Part shown: piece by piece, positions 1-11,470 of the stretch
How the letters are laid out: each line of letters begins with the position of its first letter
Numbering within the stretch: position 1 is the first letter of the stretch
DNA from: Phylloscopus collybita
Lineage: Eukaryota; Chordata; Aves; Passeriformes; Phylloscopidae
Direction of reading: 5' to 3'
Length of the DNA stretch: 64,000 nucleotides
Assembly (NCBI GenBank): GCA_027886175.1
Contig: JAJNNQ010000009.1
Location: 20,929,501-20,993,500 of the forward strand
Notes under the pieces: model-generated
Databases searched by the model: none
Seen by the model: only the letters and a program-made list of their open reading frames with translations
Told to the model about the DNA's origin: nothing
Position numbers and translations under genes: made by a program

Positions 1-1912
1 TGCAGCTGAACCCTCAGTTTCATTGATCATGCATATTCCTTCTGCCTGTCATGCAGTAATACCTGCCACTACTCAGGTATGGCTCTGCTTTATGATCAGT
101 AACGCATAAGCAGAGATGCAGGAAAAGCTCTTGCCTTTCCTTCACAGAAAGAAGACTGATTTGCCTGATGTTGTAAATTTCAGACAGAACTCAGCCTATA
201 AAGCAATGACTAAAAGTTTAACCTTATTTCTTCTATCATTAATATTCATCAAGTGGCTACTGACCAGATCTTGAGCTGGATAAAGTCACCTTACCTTTAA
301 ATCTTTTAGGAGATGTTAGCCACTTGCTCTGTCTCTGGGCTTAAGCCTGTAAGTGTCAACTGGATTAGTTTCTGGAGTTGTGCAGAATATTGAATGCCCT
401 CCAGCCTTGCTTGCTTCCCCACCCAGCAGCAGAGGATATGGGGGTATGTGTGCAACACAGGAAGGATGTGCATGGGATGTCTGCTGGCTGGGGTGCACAC
501 AGGGGCCCGAGGAGTGCCTTGGGGGGCTCAGCACGTTCCTAGGGACCTCTCTTGTCCCACCACCTACAGAGCTGTACTAAATACACCACTAAAACCACTA
601 AATACAGTGGGGACATGTTTCTGGGTCACACTGAAACTCCCTGGAACTCTCTTTTCAGCTGTCATATTCAAGAAAGCCTCTTTCTTATATCTCCTTACAA
701 AAACGAAACAATAGCATGGGATAAATCCTACTTTCCTTTATACTCAAATCTGAGATGATGCTGGTAGTTTCAGGAGGGGAGCTTACATTTCTGCATCTTT
801 CCACTTCCAGAAGAAAACTACTTTCTTTACTTAAGTAGGGAGCAGATAATCCCAGACTTGTCTGGAGCTATGTGATTAATCAGTAGCTAATGTGCAATAA
901 CCATGAGAGGAAAATCTGGGGAGGGGCTAAAAAGTAAAAAAAAATCAATTGGGAAGGGGGATAGGAGAGTGGGTGGGCATAAATTATGATATTTTATTTC
1001 ATTCCATCAATAGTTTGAAAAATAAATGTAACTAAATGCAACCTTCAATGACTTTCTTTAAAAAGGCCCAAAATATATAATTTTCAAAGGAGTTAATTTA
1101 ACAATTTAAAAAATATTTCTTAAGGCTGTTCACTGAATTCAGTAAAACATTCTCAATATTTTCAGTAAGTCAGGACTGCATTTGGGTCTTACTACATAAA
1201 TCTGAAAAGAAACCACATTGAGCTGAAAAAAGAAATACATTTTGGTGTGGGATTAAAAAGCAGATGTGTTTTATTTCTGTGGATATAATCAAGTTTTATA
1301 CTCCTTTATTGTTCTTACATCAAAGAACTAAAAGATTTAATTTTATTATGTTTTAGTAGACCTTTAATGTTCTACTTTACTTTCCACTTTACAAATTGAA
1401 CCCCCAATCACCTGTGAGTTATTTCAGAATACTTCTCGAAGTTGTGACAATTAAATGACTGGGAATTTTTTAATCAATGCAATTGAATATATTTTGCCCT
1501 TTAATCAGTCATTTGTTTCCTAGACTACTTGCTCAGCTTACGTGTTCAGCAAGCATTTTTAAGAGAAACAGTTGTTTCTTAAAGTTTCAATACCCTGTTC
1601 CATCTGCTATGGATGGAAAAACTCAAGAACATGACTTCTGAGACCACCCAAAAAGTCATGGAGAAAAAGAAAAGGATGACTAGATTTGTGAACCTTCTTG
1701 TTGTTTTTGTATTGTGAGCTTTATTTGTACAGCTCAGAATCCAGCCATCTGAGGAGTTTACTGTGCTCTCATGAAGAAAATATTTGTCCTACAGAGCAGA
1801 ATGTTTCCCACTTCCTAAGCAAAGTTTAAGGCTATATTTCTTCCTCTGTGGATTTTATAGTCTGTCAGAAGTGTAAAGATACAACTTTTAAAAAAAAATT
1901 ATGTCTTTAGTT
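1..1912. other. Unique AT-leaning sequence, no gene seen
   Basis: I find no recognisable coding exon, RNA gene or mobile element here. Open frames around 353-758 overlap each other in several frames and have no domain-like content. The stretch from about 960 to 1560 is AT-rich, free of simple repeats, and contains homeodomain-type TTAAT and AATTGAA words. It could be conserved non-coding DNA, but nothing in a single sequence proves that. Confidence 0.6.
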
Positions 1913-2056
1913 GACCCTGAGATTATCTCAGTTGGTTAGAGCAAGGCGCTCATAACACCAAGGCTGTGGGCCTAATCGCAGTATGAGCCATTCACTTAAG
2001 AGTTGGACTTGATGATTCTTGTGGGTCCCTTTCAACTCAGAATATTTTATAATCTT
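1913..2056 (+). mobile_element. tRNA-Ile-derived SINE with CR1 tail (TguSINE1-like)
   Basis: The first ~75 bases read like a decayed tRNA-Ile gene: an A-box-like block with CTCAGTTGG at about 1927-1935, the TTAGAGC arm, an anticodon-region CATAACACCAAGG and a B-box-like GGCCTAATCGC at about 1970-1980. The segment then passes directly into a CR1-type 3' end: GAGTTGGACTTGATGATTC, then a GGGTCCC-TTTCAACTCAGAATATT block. This head-plus-tail structure is that of TguSINE1, a songbird SINE mobilised in trans by CR1 reverse transcriptase. The copy is full length or nearly so and clearly diverged, so it is not recent. It has no coding capacity. It is the strongest single clue that the host is a passerine. 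No target-site duplication is obvious, as is usual for CR1-type insertions. Confidence 0.87.
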
Positions 2057-5000
2057 AGTCCATTTTTTAGCTTTTGATAGACATTTGTTTCAACTATCTT
2101 TTGTTTCAAGTCAATGTACTGAAAGCTTTTCTGCACAGGCTACAAATGAACAGCCCGTTAAAAGATGTATTTAATTACCTTCAGGAGAATTGTCATCTTT
2201 CCTATCATCTGGTACCAAGTGACACTGGACATTTTACTCTACTGAAGAACTTCCTGTCTTTATCAAGCCAGACTCCAGGCACACTTTTCAGCAGAGAACT
2301 AAAAAGGGAGGATCCAAGCAAAGGAACCACAATTTATCAGTGTAAAACCTACAATAAATTAAAACAGTTTTTTCTGAGTCATTTTAGCTATCAGAGGAGC
2401 TTCCACACCATTTTGTTCTTCTAAGATATGTTCCCAATTAATCATTGCATGCAAATGCACATGCCTCTGCACTTGATCAAATGAACAGTTCTTGACAGAT
2501 AAATCCTCATGCACTCTTTGCTCCCCAAATTTACAAGCCTTTCACAGGATGTTTAGAGAGGAGGAAGGAGTGCAGGGCACAAGAATAACAGTGCTTATGA
2601 CAGTCTAGGGGGCTACATGATTCTGTTTTTCAAAAGGGGATATTTCTCATTATTCTATCCACTGCTTTGCACTACACTTTCGACAGAAAAGGAGAAAGCC
2701 CAGGCAAAGAGAAGGAAACAAGACAGAGGCAACTGCAATTACAGGTAGTCAAAAAAACCCAGGTGATAGCTGCATTCCATTCTCCTCCAGGGAAAGGAGG
2801 CAGCATGAAGAATGACCCTGCACTTTTGGAGACTTTGACCTTTCTGTAACTTTACAGGTGTTAGAGGAAATCTGGATGAGTAGAAGCCCTTCCATCCTCA
2901 GTCCCAGTCAGCCGTCACGTTGTTTGGCCAATGGAGATTTCATTTAGAAGATGAAGATATACACTGAAAATAGATATGAATAGGACAAGAGCTGTATGTT
3001 ACACCAATTTTGGATTATATTATTTTACAATGAATCCACAGGAAATTTTTGAGGCCTTGTACCACAAAGTAAACGGCTCTGCTCTTTAGTTGGGAAGTGC
3101 CTCTTCACCGGTGCAGAATCAAACACTGGATGTCTGGGAAGTCACCTCCTCCAAAAAAGCTCCTTTTCCCGCAATGTGCAGACTGAAATTGAGCCCTATG
3201 TGTGCCCTGCACTTCTCCCTTACATCTGCAGTTGCACTGCGAAATGCATTCAGATCCACAGCTGCTTCTCATAAGGATAAGCTTCTTCTCAAGGGCCATG
3301 AACTCTGTGTGTTGAAATGCTTCTGTGGTCTGATCTGGATTGTTTAGCATATGAAAGATCAGCTGTACTACAACCCAGTGGTATTACTGGTATGGTGAGC
3401 TGCTACACCTTTGCTATTGATTTTGTCTTATTCTGTATCTGGAGATACAAAATTAATCTGTTATGCACTGAATGTGCCCTGATGACTGCAGTGCTGGCTG
3501 GTATCTTGAGTGGGGACCTGGAGGCCAGGGAGAACAGGTACATGAGAAACATCCTGAACAATACAGATGTGGAAAGTGTAGCCAGTAGGTGCAGAATAAG
3601 AATAAAATCACGTTTAATTTTGTTTCTACACAGAGCAGTGTGCAGGGACAGTGTGCTCCCTTTTTGTGACACACATATCACCTGCAGGAATGAGCTACGA
3701 GGGAGGGGGAGCGCGGGTCGAGCAAGAGACAGGAGCATTGCCAGAATTGCAGTTCTGGTCCCTGTCATGTGGGATGCCTCCACCTGCTCTCAGTGCAAGA
3801 GTGCATCTCCTTCCACCATCATTGGTACCCTTAGAGCAACTAGGTTAAAAGAGGCACCTCCCCAAACTCCTGGAATTTAAGCAAGACCGAGCACCAGCTT
3901 GAGCAATAAATTTCTAAAGCTCATCAGGAGCCCATCAGTTCACACGACTTTTAACATAAACATCCCTTGGTAGAAGTGAATCATGCAAAGATATAATTTT
4001 CTCTCATTTGTGACTTCTAAAAAATCATGTAAGTTTGAAAAAGCTACTTTAAATTCTGGCAAATTAAATAACACAACCACAGAAAGTCAATCGGGAGGCT
4101 TTGTTATGACAAAACGATTTTGGCTAATGAAAATATTTCATCTAGATTCCAACTCCGTCAAACATGTTTTAGATACCATTAAAGGAAATCCTGAAGTAAA
4201 ATAATGGTGAACCAAAGGTACTGAAAAGAAATCAAAGTGACAATTTAGTTTTTAACAAAGTACTTTATTAAACATTTCTATATTACACAAACATTCTGCA
4301 GAATTTCCATGGGTTTGTGAACTGATTCATGGCTGCCACAGCAGCTCTCTCCATTTAAATGGAGCTTTTTTGATCATTTTCATTCATTTAGTCACTGAGA
4401 GTTGAAACTACACAGAATGAACCAGGGAAGTCTGAGAACGTAATTATTGAAAGATTAAAAAAATAGTTTTGGATGACCTTGTGTTTTCTTTTTTTCTTCT
4501 ACTTTGCTCCACAGGAAAAGGCTTTTGTGAGAGCAACTCTCAGCTGTTCTGATTCAGGGGAGTTTGGTGATTATTTTTGGTTTCAGTTTGCTGTGCATTA
4601 GGACTCCTGTCTTATTATTCTATTCTGAAATGAACTGAACAAGTCAAAGTGATTCTCATAACACTGAATTTGGGACTGAAATTATGTGACTTGTAATAAT
4701 GTCAACCTTTTCTTAAACTGAAGCTGTCTTTCACAACCACAATGGAAACAGGCAGTATCTCAAAAGGATGAATCAATGAATCTCTATGGGGATGATTCTG
4801 ATTTCACAGATAACAACGGAAATCAGAGGCAGAAAAAACATTGGAGACATTAAAATGACTTTAAGTAAAAGCAAGACTAATTTTTACATTTTCAGATAAA
4901 CAAATATGCACATTAAGAATTGTCTTCAGTTAGGAGTATTATACTGGCAGTAGTCATCTTACTTTAAATGTAGCAAGACTGATTACAGAAGAAGGTCAGC

Positions 5001-5710
5001 AGCTGGAATTTTAGAGTTAGTTTTGTATTTTATGCACAATTCCTTTCAAGCAGTTGCTGTTTGGTATCTATTTGCTTTGTTAAAAGCATCAGAGAAAAAT
5101 AATCAAATATCTATTAATGATTCAGAAGTTGAATAAAAAGAAAATCCAAATTTGCTAAAGCTAAACAGGAGAGGAAAAAAGGCATATTAATATGTGCACA
5201 CAGCATCAAGATGAAAAGAGCCATTCTAAAATATTACATTGCCCTCATAAAGAATCTCTGAACAGGCACACTTTACTCTTCATCTGGAGGGAAAAATACA
5301 TGAACAGAGAAATTACAACTAAAAGTGTACCATTTAAAATATATCAGGTGCATGCTTTTGCACAAAGTGTGCAAAAATATTCTATCTGCTGGGCTCGATG
5401 CCATTATTTATTATCTTCTAGGAATCAGTCCTTTCACTAAATCAGGATGACAGTGGGTTTTGTACACCTTCATCAAATAAATTGAACAGAAATCATCACA
5501 CTGGAAGAAGGTCAACATCATTTGAGTTAAGGGGCATGTTAACAAAAAGTAGAAGAAATCATCCCCACAATACCATTCCAATTTTTTATCTTTTCCAGCA
5601 ATGTTTCCCTAGATCAATATTATTAGCACATATTAATGAAGTGATTTTTAAATAGTTTTATATCATATTACTTGTTTCAGAAATTGCTTAATATGACCTT
5701 GACTTAGCTT

Positions 5711-5834
5711 GATTTGGTTTTTTTCAGTTACTGTGGGATTTTGGGTGGGGATTTTTGTTTGTTTGTTTTGGTTGGGGTGTTTTGTTGGTTTTTTGCTTTT
5801 TGCTTTGGTTCTGTTTGTTTGGTTGGTTTTTTGA
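5711..5834. repeat. Degenerate T/G-rich low-complexity tract
   Basis: About 125 bases are made almost wholly of T and G in irregular GTTT, GGTTTT and TTGGTTGG words. The minus-strand frame across it is a lysine, asparagine and threonine run, a composition artefact. Similar G/T tracts, or their A/C complement, recur at 17995-18140 and 33898-33938, so this looks like a locally common low-complexity type. Confidence 0.85.
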
Positions 5835-6564
5835 AAGTGAGCATTTTGTAGTGAAAAGAATAAATCAAATCTTGATTTTCTGTTGTCCCGCTCTGCTTGA
5901 TTCCCTACTGTATTCTGTGTAAGTGGAAATTTATGCCACTGAGTAGTTTGCATTTAGAAGTGGCAGGTAGGTTTTGAGCATACAGCTATGAAAAATGAGC
6001 CCAGGAGAGTGTGGTTATTATATGCATACATTGAGAAGATGATTTGAAAATGTTTTAGAAAACCCGCTATAGCAAGAACAATTCCTGCTTTCTCACAGTT
6101 CCCTCACATTACTGCATCTGAAAAGTAGATACAATGAATGTAGAAAAATTACTTAAATCAGTGACCAGGAGTACATGTGGCTCTCACGGACCTGGGTACA
6201 GGTGTAGATGGGTCAGAATGCCACTTGGTAACAGTCATGGAGGAAAACTTTTGGCAATGTCTGTCATGGCATAGTGACTCTGTAAGGCGTCAGAGTTGCT
6301 GCTTGTAATATTTTCACAAATATCCCTCACTGCTTTTGTCCTTGCTGTTGCTTACATATGTGTCAGCTGGATAGTAAAAGCAAACCTTCAATTTACATAC
6401 TAAAAACGTATTCCTCATTTTTCATTATTCTGTTACTGGGTTTGGAGAGTTTTTGTGAATGTGATTCTTGTCTGAAAATTTTTCTCACTAGAAAGCGCAG
6501 CAACTTACCAAGGATCAAACATCCTTCTGATAAAGAAGCAGCATTGTGAGGCCCACTTGTTATG

Positions 6565-6577
6565 TCTCTCTCTCTCT
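6565..6577. repeat. Short (TC)n microsatellite
   Basis: A TC dinucleotide run of about six and a half units in otherwise unique sequence. Confidence 0.8.
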
Positions 6578-7486
6578 GCTCACATCAAAAATAACAAAGG
6601 GAGTACTGGGTCAGAAATAAAGATTTTACAGAAGTACTACTTCAACAAGCTCTAGCTATGACAACATACATATAGGGAAAAGAGAAAGATAATGGTTTCC
6701 TCAAACATTATTTGGCTCTTAGAGGGATGGAAAAAGAGATAAAAAACATTTTACCAGTATCAGGGAGGGAGAGGCACGAAGCACACAATTCCAGGTATTC
6801 AGTGCTTGTAGGGAGGAATAGATGAGACCCCTTCCTGCCAGCCTGGGAGAGCAGGGATGTGTTTCTGCCAGTACTTATGCTTGGTATAAACATTTGGGAG
6901 GTAGAGCTGGGACAGTTTATCTGGACACCAAGGTGACAATTACAGGATGAAGAAAAATAGCATAACTGGAAGTAAATGAATGCCTGTAATGCAGGGTGGT
7001 TTTAAAAGAAGAGCCAGATTATTGGGAGGTAGGAGCATGTTAGCAAAGGAAACCAGGAAAGTATTGGAGATGGTGAGAGAGAAGGACAGTTCTGGGAAGT
7101 ATATGGTGGAAGCTGGAATCTGGATTTTATTACTTTTTAGAAAAACACAGTGAATAGGTGAAATAATGGAAATGGGAGTATGGAAAGAGTCTGTCAATCA
7201 CATTCCATTTCAAAGCCTGGTTAAATAGGCATTTACTTATACCAAATAGTGGTAGATGGCTGCAGCCAACATTCAGATAACCCCCAAAGCATTTTCTATC
7301 TGTAGAAGTGTACAGTGAAGTCTATTTAATATGGCCTTCATGAGCAGATGAATTTAATAGAATGCAGCCTTTTGTCAAAGGACAAAGAGAGGGAGCTGTG
7401 TAAAGCTGAATATGAAATACTCAGGAGTCTGCTCCTGGCTGGTACTTAAGGGTCTGTTTTATAGTCAATGGACTTTGGAGGAAATG

Positions 7487-7488
<2 letters not shown>

Positions 7489-7537
<49 letters not shown>
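7489..7537. repeat. Poly(A) run, 49 bases
   Basis: An uninterrupted run of 49 A. No AATAAA or ATTAAA lies just upstream, and no retrocopy is recognisable before it. Its exact length is unreliable because homopolymers of this size are miscounted by most sequencing methods. Confidence 0.95.
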
Positions 7538-7541
<4 letters not shown>

Positions 7542-9360
7542 AGAAGGTGCTTTTCCCATATAGTCTATTACTTCCTGCAATTCATAAGAACTCTTCCCTT
7601 GTGCATAAAGGTCACCTTTCATTTATGTACATATCTGTTTGGTTTGCTGAAAAGGGTATCCTGACAACATATTAAAAACATGAAAGGAAATGTAAAATTA
7701 GGGGTAAAAGGGTGTGTCTCATGGCAGGACATCTATAAATAATGACTGTTAAAGAGAGTTGGCCATTGGAACTGCTCCATAGAGAAATATCCTCATGGCA
7801 CTACAGATCACAGATTACACACAAGGATTTTAAAACCACAGGCCAGCACTGCTCACTGATGTTTGAATGGCCAAAGAAAAGAAAAAGAAAGTGAGGATAT
7901 GAAGAGAGATTTGAAATTTTGCAGAATAATGTAACAGAGAAAAAAACAAAAGGAGAACCAACAGCCTAGAAAACAAGGGAGCCAAGAGACTAATTTAAAA
8001 TACTGGATGCATTCAGGAGCAAGTGTTACAGTATGTTTGTTCATGTCCCCGTGTCTTTTCTGTGTATAACTGCTTCCATCTTAGGCAGACCCAAGATCCC
8101 AAATGACCCCAGCAGGACACAGCAGATGACTGGGTGGGATGATGGTGGTGCCCCTGTAACCATGTATGAAAAGCAAGCAAACAGGAGCAAGGGTGTGACA
8201 TGGGATCAAAATATTCTCACCTCAAACTCAGCACAGGGGATTTGATGGGTCTGCTTGGAATGTACAGCAGAGAGACACCTGCACTGGTCAGCAGTGGGTA
8301 CCCCGCCTCTAGCAGCAGCAGCCAGCAGCAGAACCACTGCCTGCCCTTGGGGAGCCATGGGCAGCACTACTTTTCTTTTGACTGGAAATGAATGATGGTG
8401 TTTTCACTTTGATGATGCCTCTTTAGAAAATTTCCCCCCATCCTTGCTCTGTGAGGGAAGTACATGATTGAAAGCAGTGGTTAACAGAATTCATAAGCCC
8501 TTCCACAGACAGGAGCAAAGAATTTTATTTGCAACCACTCCCTGCAATGGCTTAAAATGAAACCTTCATCAATTCATTCCCATCACTGTTGCTAAATGCT
8601 CCCATGACTTGTGAACAAAATTGTGTTTTAAGTTGATCAGCATTGAGATGCTGCCACTGGAGCTAGAGAGCCCTGGTCCTGGCTGTCTTCTCATGCACAG
8701 TACACCCACAGGTGTGAGGGTTCTCTCCTTACCTTAAGGTGTACACCAAACTAAAATGTTTTTCAAGTCCTCTCCAGCTTGCAATCACTGTCCAGAAGAC
8801 CTTGAACACTCAGAAATATTTTACACATAAAATTAATTAATTAATTAACATCTTGGTGACAGTCAGGAACTGGAGCAGGGCTGGGGTGATGCCAGTGAGG
8901 GACCTGGCAGAGCAGGAAGAGCTGTGAAGGAGAGTAGATACTGCAGTTGGTCAGAACCATGCAGAGCAGGACTCCTGGGGATGGAGGGAGAGACAAGGCA
9001 TGAGTGGGTGGTGGGTGAGCAGCTCTCCCAGCACCTGCAACAGCAAAGCCACTCAGGAGGCTGTGGCAGTGTGGATGTGCAAAGGTGAGTCTGCTCAAGT
9101 AAAGCAAGTTAGGAAAATAGCCTAAACCAGCAAGATCTTTAAAATAAAATTAATATCAAGGCTATATATTATAAAAAGTCCTGTGAGCATGAGATTTATT
9201 CAGTCGCAGGGGTAGGAAGTGAACGTGAGAAAGAGTTCAGCTATTCCTATAGCCAAAGGTGCTAAGACCAGGCAGCTGAAAGGGATCTGCACAGCAGAAG
9301 GATATAGGGGTGTGTCAGCAACGGGAGCAGAAGGACAATGCAGAGCTCCAACTCCCTTCC
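7538..9360. other. Unique sequence, no gene seen
   Basis: No recognisable gene or transposon. A short (AATT)n microsatellite lies at 8830-8848. Open frames between 8000 and 9500 occur on both strands at once and have no domain-like content. Confidence 0.6.
8830..8848. repeat. (AATT)n microsatellite
   Basis: Four to five tandem AATT units, a self-complementary repeat. Confidence 0.85.
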
Positions 9361-9515
9361 GCCCCTGCCCCCTCTGCCAGACATCCGGATTCCAGGCGCA
9401 AAAGGGCAAAGCCTTTTTTTTTTTTCCTCCTTGAATAGCTTTTTGGGACTCCGGGAGGCTGCCCTGGGGACTGCCAAAGCCCCGCTGCCGCCCGAACAAG
9501 CTGCTAGCTCCAGGT
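9361..9515. other. Small GC-rich patch with several CpGs
   Basis: About 150 bases of raised GC content containing CCG, GGCGC and GCCGCCCG words, split by a T run. It is too short and too weak to call a CpG island with confidence. It could be a minor promoter, an exon edge or chance. No start codon or splice site stands out. Confidence 0.3.
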
Positions 9516-9684
9516 TCAATTAATTATGCACTTGGTGGTAACTGTAGCAGAACTGGAACCAGACGTGGTAGTAGAATATCCTGAGTCTGTTTCCATTTCC
9601 CCCGCCTCCTATTTCCCTACACCAGCTGATTTGTCTCTTGCAGGTAAAGAGCCATGGCTCTGCTGTCAGGGGATGTATTTCTAG

Positions 9685-9721
9685 TGTAATGATGCATGAC
9701 AAACATGTAATGATGCATGAC
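9685..9721. repeat. Two exact 16-bp repeats, 21-bp period
   Basis: TGTAATGATGCATGAC occurs at 9685-9700 and again at 9706-9721, separated by five bases. Each copy contains the palindrome ATGCAT, and the second copy runs into TGACGTC, a half-matching cAMP-response-element word. It may be a small regulatory array or a chance duplication. Confidence 0.8.
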
Positions 9722-11320
9722 GTCTGTCCTAGCTGCATTTTAAAAAACACTAAAAAAACCCAACCACTTCTCCCCTGCCTCCCCCCTCCGTGGAATTTAA
9801 ACAAACAAACAAAATATCCCTGTCACTCAGGGTTTCCTGTTCAGAATATTCCCCAAACAAGCAAACATGCAGCACTTCTCTATGTCATATGCATATGCTT
9901 GAATTTCCACCTTCCTGGAGACAGGACAACTGCATGGTAGGCAAAATCTTTGCCTGGAAACCATAGTGGTATTATATTATTTAATATTATTAATATATTG
10001 TAGTAGTAATTATTACTACTCAAAATCTGAGAACATCAGATCCTGACCTATTAGCAAAGGAATAAAACCATGACTCAGTACCATGCAATTTTTTTTTACT
10101 TGATAAAGCATTTGGATAACAAGAACTATGTATGCCTTTCTGTTTGCTGCATTTTAAATAACGATTCAGCACTGCTTTTATTTTTTCAGTTTATTTGAAT
10201 AAGTTTTATGGGTTGATGTTGTGATGTGAATTTTTTATTTCTGTATCACAACAATGTCATTGTCTTCTGAGTGGAGAATTCCATAAGGAAAACCTCTTTT
10301 GAAAGTGGGTTGTGGCTGGCCAGTTGACAGGTACTTGGTAGACAGGTACTTAGACTGCCACAGTCCAGGGTTTCTCCTGGGCTTTCTATAAAGTCACCAC
10401 ACCCATTCCATGATCAGTCCACCTTCTTGGCTGCAGAGCCCTGGCTGGAGGAAGCTGCAGCATCCTCAGGAGGTGAGTGTATGCCTGTGGACACTTTGGC
10501 AGAGGGGGCACCTTGCAGAGATGCCAAGGAGCCCATTTAGTCCCCTGCTGTGAGAAAAAAACTATTTTCACACAGTTTTCCAACATGGTAAAAAAAAAAA
10601 GGTCACATTTTTGATTAACCATGACTTCACAGTTAATAGCAACAGAGAACTCTAGGATTACTGGAGGAGGTATAGGAGGAAAGCTAGAGAATAATAAATT
10701 TTAAAACCTTTTTAAAAAAACTCCCATGAGCTGGGACTAGATGGCAAGTCCCAAATCCCTCTTAAGTTATTAAGTGTTGGGTGCAAGGGGAGTTAAGAAG
10801 CTTGTCTGTCCTGCTGGAAGGAAGGATTTGCTTAAGAGAAATCTATTATTTTTTCATTCCCATTTGTACTGGGCTGTGGCCTGAATCCAAGTCAGGGACC
10901 AGTTCTCAGAAGGGAATTAGAAGGCAGAGCCAATAAAAAGTGCCACATTAATTCTGCCAGCTCTGTAAGCAGAAATTTCACTCAGCTATAGCTGGATGAA
11001 AGCTGCCAGCACACCAGGAGGACCTTGCAGCTCCAAGTGGAGATACCAAGCCCATGGGAACCAAATACAATAAAACAGGGTGTGTTATTAAACAAGACTT
11101 AAAATTAGACTGAGCTCAATCAGACAGTGGGGACCAGAGCTGCAGTGAGAGGACAGTGGTCAAGACAGCTCTGTGGCCTCTGAAAGGACTTCTGTTTGAC
11201 CACACCATTTTCACAGAATGCTTGAAGACCAGTAAGACCAACAAATCCAGTAAAGAGAAAAAGAAGTCTCCCCACCTCAGAATCAGGACAGTCCCTGCCA
11301 TTGTCCATTATGGGGTTTTT

Positions 11321-11348
11321 TTTGTTTGTTTGTTTGTTTGTTTGTTTG
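11321..11348. repeat. (TTTG)7 microsatellite
   Basis: Seven uninterrupted TTTG units directly after a GGGG plus T run. Confidence 0.92.
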
Positions 11349-11452
11349 TAGGCCCCTATCAGACAAAACTCTAAGGTCCCTAATTCTGATTTGAGGGTCT
11401 TAATTCAGAAGTATTTGCTGAAAATTCTGATAATTTTGACTTGTGGTGCACC

Positions 11453-11470
11453 AAAAAAAAAAAAAAAAAA
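11453..11470. repeat. Poly(A) run, 18 bases
   Basis: A homopolymer of 18 A in unique sequence. Confidence 0.92.

Larger units (their letters stand above)
2057..7488. other. Unique sequence, no gene supported
   Basis: This is mostly AT-rich unique DNA with scattered short open frames. The longest, on the plus strand at 3317-3880 (187 codons), has no signal peptide, domain or motif that I recognise. Codon content drifts from hydrophobic to arginine-rich along it, as expected of a chance frame through slightly GC-richer DNA. No splice-site arrangement supports it as an exon. Simple sequence inside the block is listed separately. Confidence 0.55.

Noticed and set aside
1913..1990. A functional tRNA-Ile gene
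   Set aside because: The acceptor and T arms are decayed and the segment continues straight into a CR1 tail, so it is a SINE head.
3317..3880. Longest open frame in the window (187 codons, plus strand)
   Set aside because: No domain, motif or homologous family recognised; composition shifts along its length, a competing minus-strand frame (3403-3783) overlaps it, and there is no splice or promoter context.
7412..7675. Plus-strand frame with a long lysine run
   Set aside because: The lysines come from the 49-A homopolymer.
10721..10790. Possible CR1 3' tail (GGGACTAGATGG)
   Set aside because: The conserved TCCCTTCCAACC segment and terminal repeats are absent.
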